Shown in pieces: positions 1 through 6,669 of a stretch of 10,995 bases of DNA. The translations under genes were made by a program, and so were the position numbers. The DNA lies in NCBI GenBank assembly GCA_016206875.1, contig JACQQR010000064.1:1-10995 (forward strand). The letters are read 5' to 3'. A model generated the notes under the pieces. The model searched no databases. It had not been told where the DNA came from and was given only the letters and a program-made list of their open reading frames with translations. The stretch comes from Candidatus Omnitrophota bacterium. GTDB lineage: Bacteria; Omnitrophota; Omnitrophia; Omnitrophales; JACROU01. Position 1 is the first letter of the stretch. Every line of letters starts with the position of its first letter.

Positions 1-38
1 AAACAGGGCTGCCCAAGTAGACAAAAAAATAGTAAGCG

Positions 39-157
39 TTCAGGGTGGGTGTCATGCCAGCGTAGGCTGGCATCTTGTTTTGAGATTTTTCCGCCAAAGG
101 CGGGTCCGCCTTTGGCGGAAAGATTCCGGCCTTCGCCGGAATGACACCCACTCTGAA
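39..157. repeat. REP/MITE-like composite palindromic repeat downstream of rpoD
   Basis: The two ends (39-58 and 138-157) are inverted copies matching at 18 of 20 positions and contain GGGTGTCAT / ATGACACCC. Inside lie three perfect hairpins: 54-61 with 66-73 (8 bp), 89-103 with 106-120 (15 bp, 2-nt loop), and 123-130 with 135-142 (8 bp, arms ATTCCGGC/GCCGGAAT). The right part, 120-157, recurs exactly and inverted at 7358-7395. There is no ORF inside, so it is a non-autonomous repeat. It starts 10 bp after the rpoD stop, where such repeats can stabilise mRNA 3' ends or end transcription. No clear U-tract follows any stem on the minus strand, so I do not call an intrinsic terminator. Positions 1-38 show nothing recognisable. 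Confidence 0.85.
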
Positions 158-167
158 CAAAAATTTC

Positions 168-839
168 TTATTCGCTGAATCGAATGTCCAGAAAACTTTT
201 TAACTTTCTGGAGCGGGTAGGATGGCGCAATTTGCGCAGCGCCTTTGCCTCAATTTGACGGACGCGTTCGCGGGTTACGTGAAAAATTTTTCCTACTTCT
301 TCCAAGGTTCTTGGGTATCCGTCTCCGATACCGAAACGAAGCCTAAGTACCTTTTCTTCACGCTCGGTAAGCGACTCCAGCACATCGTCCATTTGCTCTT
401 TGAGCATGGAATAGGCTGTGGCATTGGCCGGCGAAATGGCCGACTTATCCTCTATAAAATCTCCAAAACTGGTGTCGCCTTCATCTCCAATCGGTGTTTG
501 GAGACTGATAGGTTCCTGGGCAATTTTAAGAATGCTTTTCACTTTATCGATGGGCATTTTCATAACGCGCGCCACTTCTTCCGGAGTGGGTTCACGGCCG
601 GTTTCCTGCACCAGGTGGCGTGAAGCCCGGTAGAACTTGTTAATGGTTTCAATCATGTGAACGGGAATACGAATCGTTCTGGCCTGGTCGGCAATGCTGC
701 GCGTAATGGCTTGACGAATCCACCAGGTGGCATAGGTAGAAAACTTGTACCCGCGCTTGTACTCGAACTTGTCCACAGCCTTCATCAAGCCGATGTTTCC
801 CTCTTGAATCAGATCCAAAAAGGATAAGCCGCGGTTGGT
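168..839 (-). CDS. rpoD: RNA polymerase primary sigma factor RpoD, C-terminal part after an in-frame TAG
   Basis: This is the direct in-frame continuation of the rpoD reading frame after the TAG at 840-842; it ends in TAA. It encodes 223 residues starting TNRGL, and the nearest possible start is a TTG at 818 with no ribosome binding site. It carries the rest of region 2 (the LDLIQEGN core, -10 recognition and melting motif YKFSTYATWWIRQAI), region 3 (from TRSIADQARTIRIPVHM), and a full region 4 with the -35-binding helix-turn-helix (TLEEVGKIFHVTRERVRQIE) followed by KALRKLRHP. The family role is promoter recognition for housekeeping genes as part of RNA polymerase holoenzyme. No residue in this half looks degraded, so the gene has not drifted as a pseudogene. 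It is almost certainly one gene with 840-1901; a separate C-terminal protein is possible but unsupported by any start signal. Confidence 0.9.
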   Translation of the reverse strand, partial: TNRGLSFLDLIQEGNIGLMKAVDKFEYKRGYKFSTYATWWIRQAITRSIADQARTIRIPVHMIETINKFYRASRHLVQETGREPTPEEVARVMKMPIDKVKSILKIAQEPISLQTPIGDEGDTSFGDFIEDKSAISPANATAYSMLKEQMDDVLESLTEREEKVLRLRFGIGDGYPRTLEEVGKIFHVTRERVRQIEAKALRKLRHPTRSRKLKSFLDIRFSE

Positions 840-1901
840 CTATTTTTTTGCGATACTGACCACTAACCGGAGATTGGCCGCCACAAGATCTTTTTTGGCG
901 CGCGTAAGTTCTTTCTGGCATTTTGCAATATTCTTCAAGTGATTGATGATTTCTTCTTCAGACTCCACCAATTCATCTTGCAGAAAACAACGGCGCTCCT
1001 TGAGTTCAATCAGGCGCTTACGGTGATTCTTATCCGTTGATTTAGTCAGGCGCTCAGTTTCTCTCTTGTTACTTCTGCTTTCTTCAAATTTCTCCTTAAT
1101 TTCATGAATGCTTTTTTCCACGATTTCAATATGTAAATTAAACTGCATGAGAAGAGGAACAAGATTGGAACCTTTATGGCTGGCTCTTAATTTGCGCGTC
1201 AGTTGCGTCCATTTGCGCTTGGTAATCGGCGTGTCTTGATTTTGCTGGAATTCCCCTTCAATCATATTCTCCAAAAGGAGCTCGCCCGAAAGAATGCGGT
1301 TGGCAATATTCAGCACGATTTGGCGGGCAGCATCCATTTGATATACCGCCATTTTTACCTTATCTTCCGCTTCTTCGATTCGTTTCGCCAAACGAATTTC
1401 TTCCTCACGGGTTAAAAGGGGAATTTGTCCCATCTGCCTTAAGTACATGCGAACCGGATCGTCCATTTTTGCTGAGCGATCGGATTCCTCTTCCACACGC
1501 GGCTCCTCTTCTTCCCCGGCAATTCCGGAATCGGCATCCTGATTGTTTTTACCCGATGCATGCCGGCCACTTAACGAAGATTTGTGAGTTTTTTCAAGAG
1601 GTTTATCGGTGAGTTCGATTTTTTGACTGGCTAAGAGCCCCACGATTTCCTCGATTTTCTCAACCGAATTTGCGGCTTCCGGAAGCACGCTATTAATTTG
1701 CTGATACGTGACATAACCTTGCTTTTTTCCAAGGGCGAGGAGCCGGGAGGCCACCTTTTCAAATGCAGCCTCTGTGATTTTCTCAAGGCCTTTTGCTTTA
1801 GGACCGGCAACCGCTGATTTAACTTTCTCTTTTTTATGGAGCAGAAGAGATGTAGAGCTTTTGCGTGAAGATTTCGATTTGGATAGTTTATGTTGAGCCA
1901 T
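840..1901 (-). CDS. rpoD: RNA polymerase primary sigma factor RpoD, N-terminal part ending at an in-frame TAG
   Basis: The ATG at 1901 directly follows the dnaG TGA (zero gap) and has AGGGAG upstream at a normal distance. As read, the product stops after 353 residues. It has a Lys/Ser-rich leader (1-40), region 1.1 (about 42-97), an acidic linker (about 120-145), region 1.2 (about 147-178, DDPVRMYLRQMG), a long charged non-conserved insert, and the start of region 2.1 (DLVAANLRLVVSIAKK). In the family the next residue is Tyr, giving SIAKKYTNRGL; here that codon is TAG, one substitution from TAT or TAC, and the frame then continues perfectly from 839 to 168. Restored, the protein would be 577 residues, within the usual RpoD range. 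A lone N-terminal part would lack core promoter-binding regions, and a primary sigma factor is essential. A sequence error, a suppressed stop or a real mutation all fit. Confidence 0.92.
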   Translation of the reverse strand: MAQHKLSKSKSSRKSSTSLLLHKKEKVKSAVAGPKAKGLEKITEAAFEKVASRLLALGKKQGYVTYQQINSVLPEAANSVEKIEEIVGLLASQKIELTDKPLEKTHKSSLSGRHASGKNNQDADSGIAGEEEEPRVEEESDRSAKMDDPVRMYLRQMGQIPLLTREEEIRLAKRIEEAEDKVKMAVYQMDAARQIVLNIANRILSGELLLENMIEGEFQQNQDTPITKRKWTQLTRKLRASHKGSNLVPLLMQFNLHIEIVEKSIHEIKEKFEESRSNKRETERLTKSTDKNHRKRLIELKERRCFLQDELVESEEEIINHLKNIAKCQKELTRAKKDLVAANLRLVVSIAKK

Positions 1902-3722
1902 TCAAGAATTCTCCCTTGAGGTAATTTTACGATTTTTTCCTGCCACTAATTCCTGATACTGCTTCATATAATCTGAAACTTGATGCCCCTGTCCTGTAGC
2001 CTCGGCTTGTTTTATTTTTGATAACAACTCAGCCATGAGATGTTTGCGGTTCCTGTCCAGCATATGGCCTATACAATCTTCAAAAGCTTTGTCAGAATCT
2101 TCTTCGGATAAATCAAAAAAAGCGAGCCTGGCTAACAAGGACCTTTTTTCTTCTGATTCCAGCCTGGCAAACAAATCATTGATACTCAGAGGCACCGGAT
2201 TTTCCTGACTCCGGACGGCGCACATGAATTCAAAAATTCGTTTGGCTTCAGTGTCTCTAAAATCATTCGCCTCTAACCGGCGAAGCATCTGAATCAAATA
2301 TTTAGCCTCCTTGGCGGCAAGACCTAACACTGTCCATTCATAAGTATAAGATACCGCGCTGGCAGCGCCTGCCGGAGGCACGGCTGATATTTCAGCCGTC
2401 TTGCTTTCTTGCCTCTCCTGTGTCTTCAACTGCAATTTTAAAAATTCTTTGCGGATAGAGCTTTCATCTATGCCTAAAAACCCGCTCATTCTCTTTAAGT
2501 AACGATCCACCAAAACCGAGTGCTTGACCTTGAGCAGCATTTCCAAAAGTTCATTGGTAATCCGCACCAGCCCCAACGTGTCCTTGGGATCGAATCTTTT
2601 GAGCAAATGACCCAGCTTAAAATCAAACACATCCTGCGCATTCTCAAGGAGTTTCTTAAAAGCATCAGCGCCGGATTCGCGCAAATAATCATCCGGGTCG
2701 CTGCCGGCCGGCAGCGACAACAGCTTGATATTCATGCCTTCTTCCAAAAATACATCAATGCCGCGTATGCTTGCCGACTCCCCGGCCCGATCTCCGTCAT
2801 AAACCAGCACAGCTTCCATAACATATCGCCTCAACAGGCGGCAGTGATCGGATGTCAACGACGTGCCCAAAGTTGCCACGGTATTTTTAAATCCGCACTG
2901 CACCAGCCGGATTAAATCCAAATAACCTTCTACAACAAGAAATCTGCTTTGGTCGGGATCCACATACCGTTTGGCCTGAGCGAGCCCGTACAATTCATTT
3001 CTTTTTTGAAAAATTTCAGTTTCAGGAGAATTCAGGTACTTGGGCATATCCACCTGATTCAACGCCCGTCCTCCAAAAGCAATCACCCGCCCCTGAGAGT
3101 CTAAAATGGGAAAGATAACACGTTTTCTGAAAAGGTCAAATGCGCGCCCCTCCCGTCCCTGACTGATGATACCGGAGCGAAAAAGCAAGTCTTGCGGAAA
3201 TTTTTTACCGGATAGAAAACTGAACAAGCCTTGCCAGCTATCTGTGGCGTAGCCCACCCCGTAGGATTCAAGAATTTGGGGCTCAAAACCCCTTTGCGCC
3301 ATATAGGCCCTAGCCTCCCGGCCGATATTGGGGTCTTCAAAATTCTTTTTGAAGTATTGAGCGGCAAGATGGCAAATATCCAGCAATTGCTCTTTCCTGG
3401 ATCTTTCTTGAGCGCTTTTTTTTTGGTTTCCTCTCTCAGGCAGCACCATATGAACACGGTCGGCAAGTTTACGAAGCGCCTCGGGGAAATTTAAGTTCTC
3501 TATTTTCATGACAAAAGAAAACACATCGCCGCCGGCTCCGCACCCGAAACAATGAAAAATCTGCCGCTCGGGATTGACCATGAATGACGGAGTTTTTTCG
3601 GGATGAAACGGACAGCAGGCTTTCAAATTGCGCCCGGATTTCTTGATGGGGATATAGGCAGAAATGACTTCCACAATGTCATTTAAGGAAGCTACTTGGT
3701 GAACAACCGGATCGCTGGACAT
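1902..3722 (-). CDS. dnaG: DNA primase DnaG
   Basis: This primase synthesises the RNA primers for lagging-strand replication and works with the DnaB helicase. The 606-residue product is of normal length. Its N-terminal CHC2 zinc finger has ligands C37, H40, C58 and C61. The catalytic core includes the SYGVGYA and FPILDSQGRVIAFGGR segments. The Toprim domain carries the acidic residues E265 (EGYLDL) and D309/D311 (YDGDRAG), followed by the conserved LPAGSDPDDY. An Ala/Pro/Ser linker at about 437-458 leads into a C-terminal helicase-interaction region. The ATG at 3722 puts the zinc finger at its usual distance from the N-terminus. No Shine-Dalgarno sequence is visible. The cvpA stop lies 6 bp upstream, so translation is probably coupled to cvpA. 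The TGA stop abuts the rpoD ATG. Confidence 0.97.
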   Translation of the reverse strand: MSSDPVVHQVASLNDIVEVISAYIPIKKSGRNLKACCPFHPEKTPSFMVNPERQIFHCFGCGAGGDVFSFVMKIENLNFPEALRKLADRVHMVLPERGNQKKSAQERSRKEQLLDICHLAAQYFKKNFEDPNIGREARAYMAQRGFEPQILESYGVGYATDSWQGLFSFLSGKKFPQDLLFRSGIISQGREGRAFDLFRKRVIFPILDSQGRVIAFGGRALNQVDMPKYLNSPETEIFQKRNELYGLAQAKRYVDPDQSRFLVVEGYLDLIRLVQCGFKNTVATLGTSLTSDHCRLLRRYVMEAVLVYDGDRAGESASIRGIDVFLEEGMNIKLLSLPAGSDPDDYLRESGADAFKKLLENAQDVFDFKLGHLLKRFDPKDTLGLVRITNELLEMLLKVKHSVLVDRYLKRMSGFLGIDESSIRKEFLKLQLKTQERQESKTAEISAVPPAGAASAVSYTYEWTVLGLAAKEAKYLIQMLRRLEANDFRDTEAKRIFEFMCAVRSQENPVPLSINDLFARLESEEKRSLLARLAFFDLSEEDSDKAFEDCIGHMLDRNRKHLMAELLSKIKQAEATGQGHQVSDYMKQYQELVAGKNRKITSRENS

Positions 3723-3728
3723 AAAGGT

Positions 3729-4271
3729 CTAAGCGACCGCCGTCACTTGAGGTTCTAACCGGAGAACGGGCAAGGGAACGAGTTTTTCTATGCCTCGATA
3801 CGTTTTTTGACACACCGACATCAAATAGGGGCCGGCAATAGATTTTTTATAGGACTCGTCCACCACGGGCATGGAAAAGAAAAAGATAAAGTGTGAAATC
3901 AATCCCAAGATTAAAGCGTACCGGGCCAAGGCGAGCACAATGCCGCCCCCTTTTTCCAATACCGAAAAAACCTTCACTTCAAAAAGTTTGCCGAGCAACT
4001 GAAGAAGGGTTGCAATCAACACGATAGAAACAATCAAAAAAACCACATAAACCAGCGGAACCGCCACTTCAGCCGGGATAAAAGAATTTCTTTTGACCCA
4101 GGATGCGGCCGGTTCTATATAATGAAATGTAAGAAAAAGCCCTAAGACTACGGCCAGAAATTTTGGAAATTCCTGAACAAATCCTGAACGGTACCCTACA
4201 ATCACGGCCCATAACATAACTACAATGAATACAATATCCACCCATCCCATATTGGAAATATCTATGCCCAT
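3729..4271 (-). CDS. cvpA: CvpA family inner-membrane protein
   Basis: The product has 180 residues with about four hydrophobic membrane-spanning segments (roughly 9-27, 33-51, 70-95 and 107-134), a typical CvpA layout. The early stretch VDIVFIVVMLWAVIVGYRSGF, with a Gly-Tyr-Arg-x-Gly turn, matches the start of the family. CvpA was named for its requirement in colicin V production, and it also affects envelope stress and bile-salt tolerance in enterobacteria; its molecular activity is unresolved. I chose the ATG at 4271 because AAAGGA lies 5 nt upstream and the start overlaps the mtaB stop by 10 bp; a GTG at 4304 would add 11 residues without support. The stop is TAG, and it is in frame with the dnaG ATG two codons later. 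Its position directly before dnaG ties it to the replication/transcription operon. Confidence 0.85.
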   Translation of the reverse strand: MGIDISNMGWVDIVFIVVMLWAVIVGYRSGFVQEFPKFLAVVLGLFLTFHYIEPAASWVKRNSFIPAEVAVPLVYVVFLIVSIVLIATLLQLLGKLFEVKVFSVLEKGGGIVLALARYALILGLISHFIFFFSMPVVDESYKKSIAGPYLMSVCQKTYRGIEKLVPLPVLRLEPQVTAVA

Positions 4272-5719
4272 GAGAGTCCTTTCAATGCTATTGTTTTCCC
4301 CCACACGCGATCGTTTATGATGTTTTCAAATTGAACCGGAACAAAATCACCCAATGAAATGCCGCTTGCCTCAAATTCCACCAAAATATAATTTTTGGTT
4401 CTCCCACGGTATACACATTGATTGCTTTGGCTAGGGTTAGGGACGTTTCTCCCAAGGAGAACCGTCCCCGGATTTGATTCAACTTTTTCTTCAACCAAAA
4501 CGGTTAAAGTTTTCCCTAAATAACTGGAGAGAAACGAATGTTGCCATGCGCCCGCCTCTTGAATTAAACGGCTCATGCGCGACTCAACTATAGGTTTAGA
4601 AACTTCGCCTTGAAACCGGGAGGCTAATGTTCCTTCGCGACGGCTGTAGGGAAACGCATGGACCTTCAGAGGCGCCAGCTCGGTTAATAATTGCAATGTA
4701 TTTTCAAATTGCCGGGAAGTTTCTCCGGGAAAACCGCACATCACATCCGTTGTTAAGGCAAAATCAGGAATCCGGCTTTTTAAGGTACAAGCAAGATTGC
4801 GGTAAAAAGCCTGATGGTAACGGCGCCGCATTCTCCCGAGTATCTCATCATCCCCGCTTTGGAGGGGAATATGAAGATGCGGAGCAAATTTCGGGGATTG
4901 AACCATAAGATCGATTAAATCCTCTGTGACATCCGTGGGTTCAATAGAGGAAAGTCTCAGCCGTTCCAAGCCTTCTATTTGAAGAATTGCACTTGCCAAA
5001 TCCACAAGTGAAGATTGAGGCGAAATATCTCGACCGTAGGCGCCAAGCTGAATTCCGGTGAGCACCACTTCTCGAAAGCCGGCCATCACCAGGCGCTTCA
5101 CTTCTTCAAGAATAGAGTCAACCTGGCGGCTCCGCGACCGGCCGCGCACAATCACCACTTTGCAAAAGGAACAGGCGTGATTACAACCATCTTGAATTTT
5201 TACGAAAGCCCGGGCATGGCCTTCAAAATTAGAAATAGATAAGTCGCTAAACCGATTTTTAGAAAGACGGTTGAAGGGACGGTTCTCCCCGGGAGAACCC
5301 TCCCTGTCTTTGCTATCTTTATCCCTGCCTTCTCTTCCTTCTTGGCCGCGGCACAAATTGAAATCGGGCTCATTGATATCAAAACATTTCCAAACCGTTT
5401 CTTGAATTTTATCTTTTTCGTTCTGGCCTAAAACTGCCGTCACGCCCTCGAGCTGAAGGATTTCCTCGCGATTTTTTTCCGCATAGCAGCCGGTCACCAC
5501 GATTTTTGCGTTGGGATTTAGACGGCGCATACGGCGAATCCAATAGCGATTTTTCTTGTCTGCCTCACCGGTAACCGTACACGTATTCAAAACCAATAGA
5601 TCCGCTTCCCCGGCCGCTCCGGTTTCTATAAAATCAGCGCCGAGAAGTTTCTCCCGCATGCCTTGAGTTTCATATTGATTGACCTTGCAGCCTAAAGTTT
5701 GAAAGATAACTTTTTTCAT
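4262..5719 (-). CDS. mtaB: tRNA (N6-L-threonylcarbamoyladenosine(37)-C2)-methylthiotransferase MtaB
   Basis: This radical-SAM enzyme converts t6A to ms2t6A at position 37 of ANN-decoding tRNAs. The N-terminal MTTase domain has three cluster-binding cysteines, C11 (TLGCKVN), C47 (NTCTVT) and C78 (TGCYAE). The radical-SAM cluster motif CxxxCxxC is C179, C183 and C186. A family-typical HLHIPLQSG follows at about 281-289, and a C-terminal TRAM domain (about 402-475) would bind tRNA. GCKVNQYET and TVTGEADKK favour MtaB over MiaB or RimO. At 485 residues it is longer than the roughly 450 of the Bacillus protein. The excess lies in a charged linker (about 120-165) and in the TRAM domain (about 413-430), each holding a copy of a palindromic repeat. 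I chose the ATG at 5719 because homologs begin there; the in-frame extension to 5785 is encoded by repeat DNA. The stop is TAG. Confidence 0.95.
   Translation of the reverse strand: MKKVIFQTLGCKVNQYETQGMREKLLGADFIETGAAGEADLLVLNTCTVTGEADKKNRYWIRRMRRLNPNAKIVVTGCYAEKNREEILQLEGVTAVLGQNEKDKIQETVWKCFDINEPDFNLCRGQEGREGRDKDSKDREGSPGENRPFNRLSKNRFSDLSISNFEGHARAFVKIQDGCNHACSFCKVVIVRGRSRSRQVDSILEEVKRLVMAGFREVVLTGIQLGAYGRDISPQSSLVDLASAILQIEGLERLRLSSIEPTDVTEDLIDLMVQSPKFAPHLHIPLQSGDDEILGRMRRRYHQAFYRNLACTLKSRIPDFALTTDVMCGFPGETSRQFENTLQLLTELAPLKVHAFPYSRREGTLASRFQGEVSKPIVESRMSRLIQEAGAWQHSFLSSYLGKTLTVLVEEKVESNPGTVLLGRNVPNPSQSNQCVYRGRTKNYILVEFEASGISLGDFVPVQFENIINDRVWGKTIALKGLSWA
4439..4469. repeat. 31-bp palindromic repeat inside mtaB, copy B
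   Basis: This is an imperfect palindrome whose plus-strand arms are AGGGACGTTTCTCC and GGAGAACCGTCCCC around CAA. It matches the minus-strand reading of the copy at 5275-5305 at 26 of 31 positions. It encodes MtaB residues 417-427 (PGTVLLGRNVP) in the TRAM domain, where the protein is about 15 residues longer than the Bacillus homolog as I recall it. This fits an in-frame insertion of a REP-type palindrome. Confidence 0.7.
5275..5305. repeat. 31-bp palindromic repeat inside mtaB, copy A
   Basis: The core GGTTCTCCC-C-GGGAGAACC (5281-5299) is a perfect 9-bp inverted repeat with one central base, extended by AGGGAC on the left and CTCCCT on the right. It encodes MtaB residues 139-149 (REGSPGENRP and the next codon) in the charged linker between the MTTase and radical-SAM domains. 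It is read in a different frame from copy B, so the protein sequences differ although the DNA is shared. This argues for a DNA-level repeat rather than a protein motif. Confidence 0.75.
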
Positions 5720-5734
5720 CTTATTCTGCTTTTC

Positions 5735-5865
5735 TGTCATTCTGAGAACCGCCGTAAGGCGGGGCGAAGAACCTTGGTTGGGCAATCCTAAAGTATGTTT
5801 TCGCTACGCACAACTTTGAGCAACAATACCGTCTAGATTCTTCGGCCTTCGGCCTCAGAATGACA
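5735..5865. repeat. 131-bp repeat pair with 12-bp perfect inverted ends between rsmE and mtaB
   Basis: TGTCATTCTGAG at 5735-5746 and CTCAGAATGACA at 5854-5865 are perfect inverted copies. Next to each end is a GC-rich hairpin: CCGCC-GTAA-GGCGG at 5749-5762 and GGCC-TTC-GGCC at 5844-5854. CGAAGAA-type motifs follow inside each end. This fits a pair of divergent REP-like units filling the 148-bp gap. The left end runs into the 5' region of mtaB and creates an apparent 22-codon upstream extension of its ORF. The A/T-richer centre (5780-5832) has no convincing promoter, although mtaB should need one if transcription stops after rsmE. Confidence 0.8.
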
Positions 5866-5867
5866 AA

Positions 5868-6629
5868 TTAAGTCAAGAAAATCTTGAACCAGCCGCTGAT
5901 GACGGCGAACGCCGTTTCTGCGCGGAGAATGTTTTTCCCCAATCCGACCGAACGAATGCCCTTTTGTTTCGCCGATTCCACTTCGTTTTTCGAGAATCCG
6001 CCTTCCGGACCAATGAAGATCAGAAGACGAAACGGTTTCTTCTCTTTTCTTTTTTGAATCAGTGCACGCACTTCTTCAAAAGCCGGATAGACGTTTATCT
6101 CCGCATCTTTTCCTGAGTGAAATAAAAAAGCCTTTTCATAGCCGGGAAGATTTTCAAGAAACGAATCGAAATCGGTCACATCAGCCAACCGGCTCATGCG
6201 CACGTTCCCGCTTTGCTTTGCCGCCCCAAGAAGAATTTTGTGCCAGCGGTTTTTCACTTTCCGAAAGGCCTCAGACGACAGATGCATCATCGAAAATTCC
6301 GTCTCCAGCGGAATCAGCTCTCCCACGCCAATTTCACACGCCTTTTCGACAATCCAATCCATTTTGTGTTTTTGCAAAAACCCTTGCGCCACCAAAAGCT
6401 CGATGCTCGCGGGTTCGAAAAATTGCTTCGCGAGGAGCTCTACCTGTACTTGATTTTTGGATTGAATTGTAGAAATCCTTGCCTCAAATTCATTTCCTGT
6501 GGCGTCAAAAACAAAAATCTTATTTCCTTCTTTAAGCCTCAGCACTCCAATGGCGTGGCGGCTCTCTTCGGGGCTTAGCCAAAGTAGATTTTCATTTTCA
6601 TTTATCTGCTCGATAAAAAACCTATGCAT
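5868..6629 (-). CDS. rsmE: 16S rRNA (uracil(1498)-N3)-methyltransferase RsmE
   Basis: RsmE transfers a methyl group from S-adenosylmethionine to N3 of U1498 in 16S rRNA, acting on the assembled 30S subunit. The 253-residue product begins MHRFF and has a PUA-like N-terminal RNA-binding region (about 1-70, including ESRHAIGVLRLKEG). A SPOUT methyltransferase domain with a trefoil knot follows. Diagnostic motifs are EKACEIGVGELIPL (95-108), AAKQSGN (136-142), FIGPEGGFS (205-213) and LGKNILRAETA (230-240), the last forming the cofactor-binding knot. Length and all motifs are normal. It lies 40 bp after csp with no terminator between them, so the two are probably co-transcribed from the HU promoter. 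No strong Shine-Dalgarno sequence is visible before the ATG at 6629. It ends in TAA just before the repeat at 5735-5865. Confidence 0.95.
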   Translation of the reverse strand: MHRFFIEQINENENLLWLSPEESRHAIGVLRLKEGNKIFVFDATGNEFEARISTIQSKNQVQVELLAKQFFEPASIELLVAQGFLQKHKMDWIVEKACEIGVGELIPLETEFSMMHLSSEAFRKVKNRWHKILLGAAKQSGNVRMSRLADVTDFDSFLENLPGYEKAFLFHSGKDAEINVYPAFEEVRALIQKRKEKKPFRLLIFIGPEGGFSKNEVESAKQKGIRSVGLGKNILRAETAFAVISGWFKIFLT

Positions 6630-6669
6630 GAATGATCTGATTCTGGCGGGAATTTTAAGATAGCCTCAC

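Noticed and set aside
89..120. 15-bp hairpin after rpoD as an intrinsic terminator
   Set aside because: The stem is strong, but the minus strand continues AAATCTC with no U-tract; it is treated as part of the repeat.
168..818. A separate gene starting at TTG 818, giving a 216-residue short sigma factor
   Set aside because: There is no Shine-Dalgarno sequence before the TTG, it sits inside sigma region 2, and the frame is continuous with the upstream half apart from one TAG. One interrupted rpoD is simpler.
2700..2715. Perfect 16-bp palindrome GCTGCCGGCCGGCAGC in dnaG
   Set aside because: It encodes the conserved LPAGSDPDDY motif, so codon choice in a conserved Toprim segment explains it.
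4272..4304. Upstream GTG start for cvpA at 4304
   Set aside because: It adds 11 residues not typical of the family; the ATG at 4271 has AAAGGA 5 nt upstream and overlaps the mtaB stop in the usual coupled way.
5720..5785. Longer MtaB N-terminus from 5785 or 5740
   Set aside because: The residues are encoded by the TGTCATTCTGAG repeat, and homologs start at MKKVIFQTLG.
5780..5832. Promoter for mtaB (TTGTGC, 17 nt, TAGGAT)
   Set aside because: Only 3 of 6 and 4 of 6 box matches; too weak to call.
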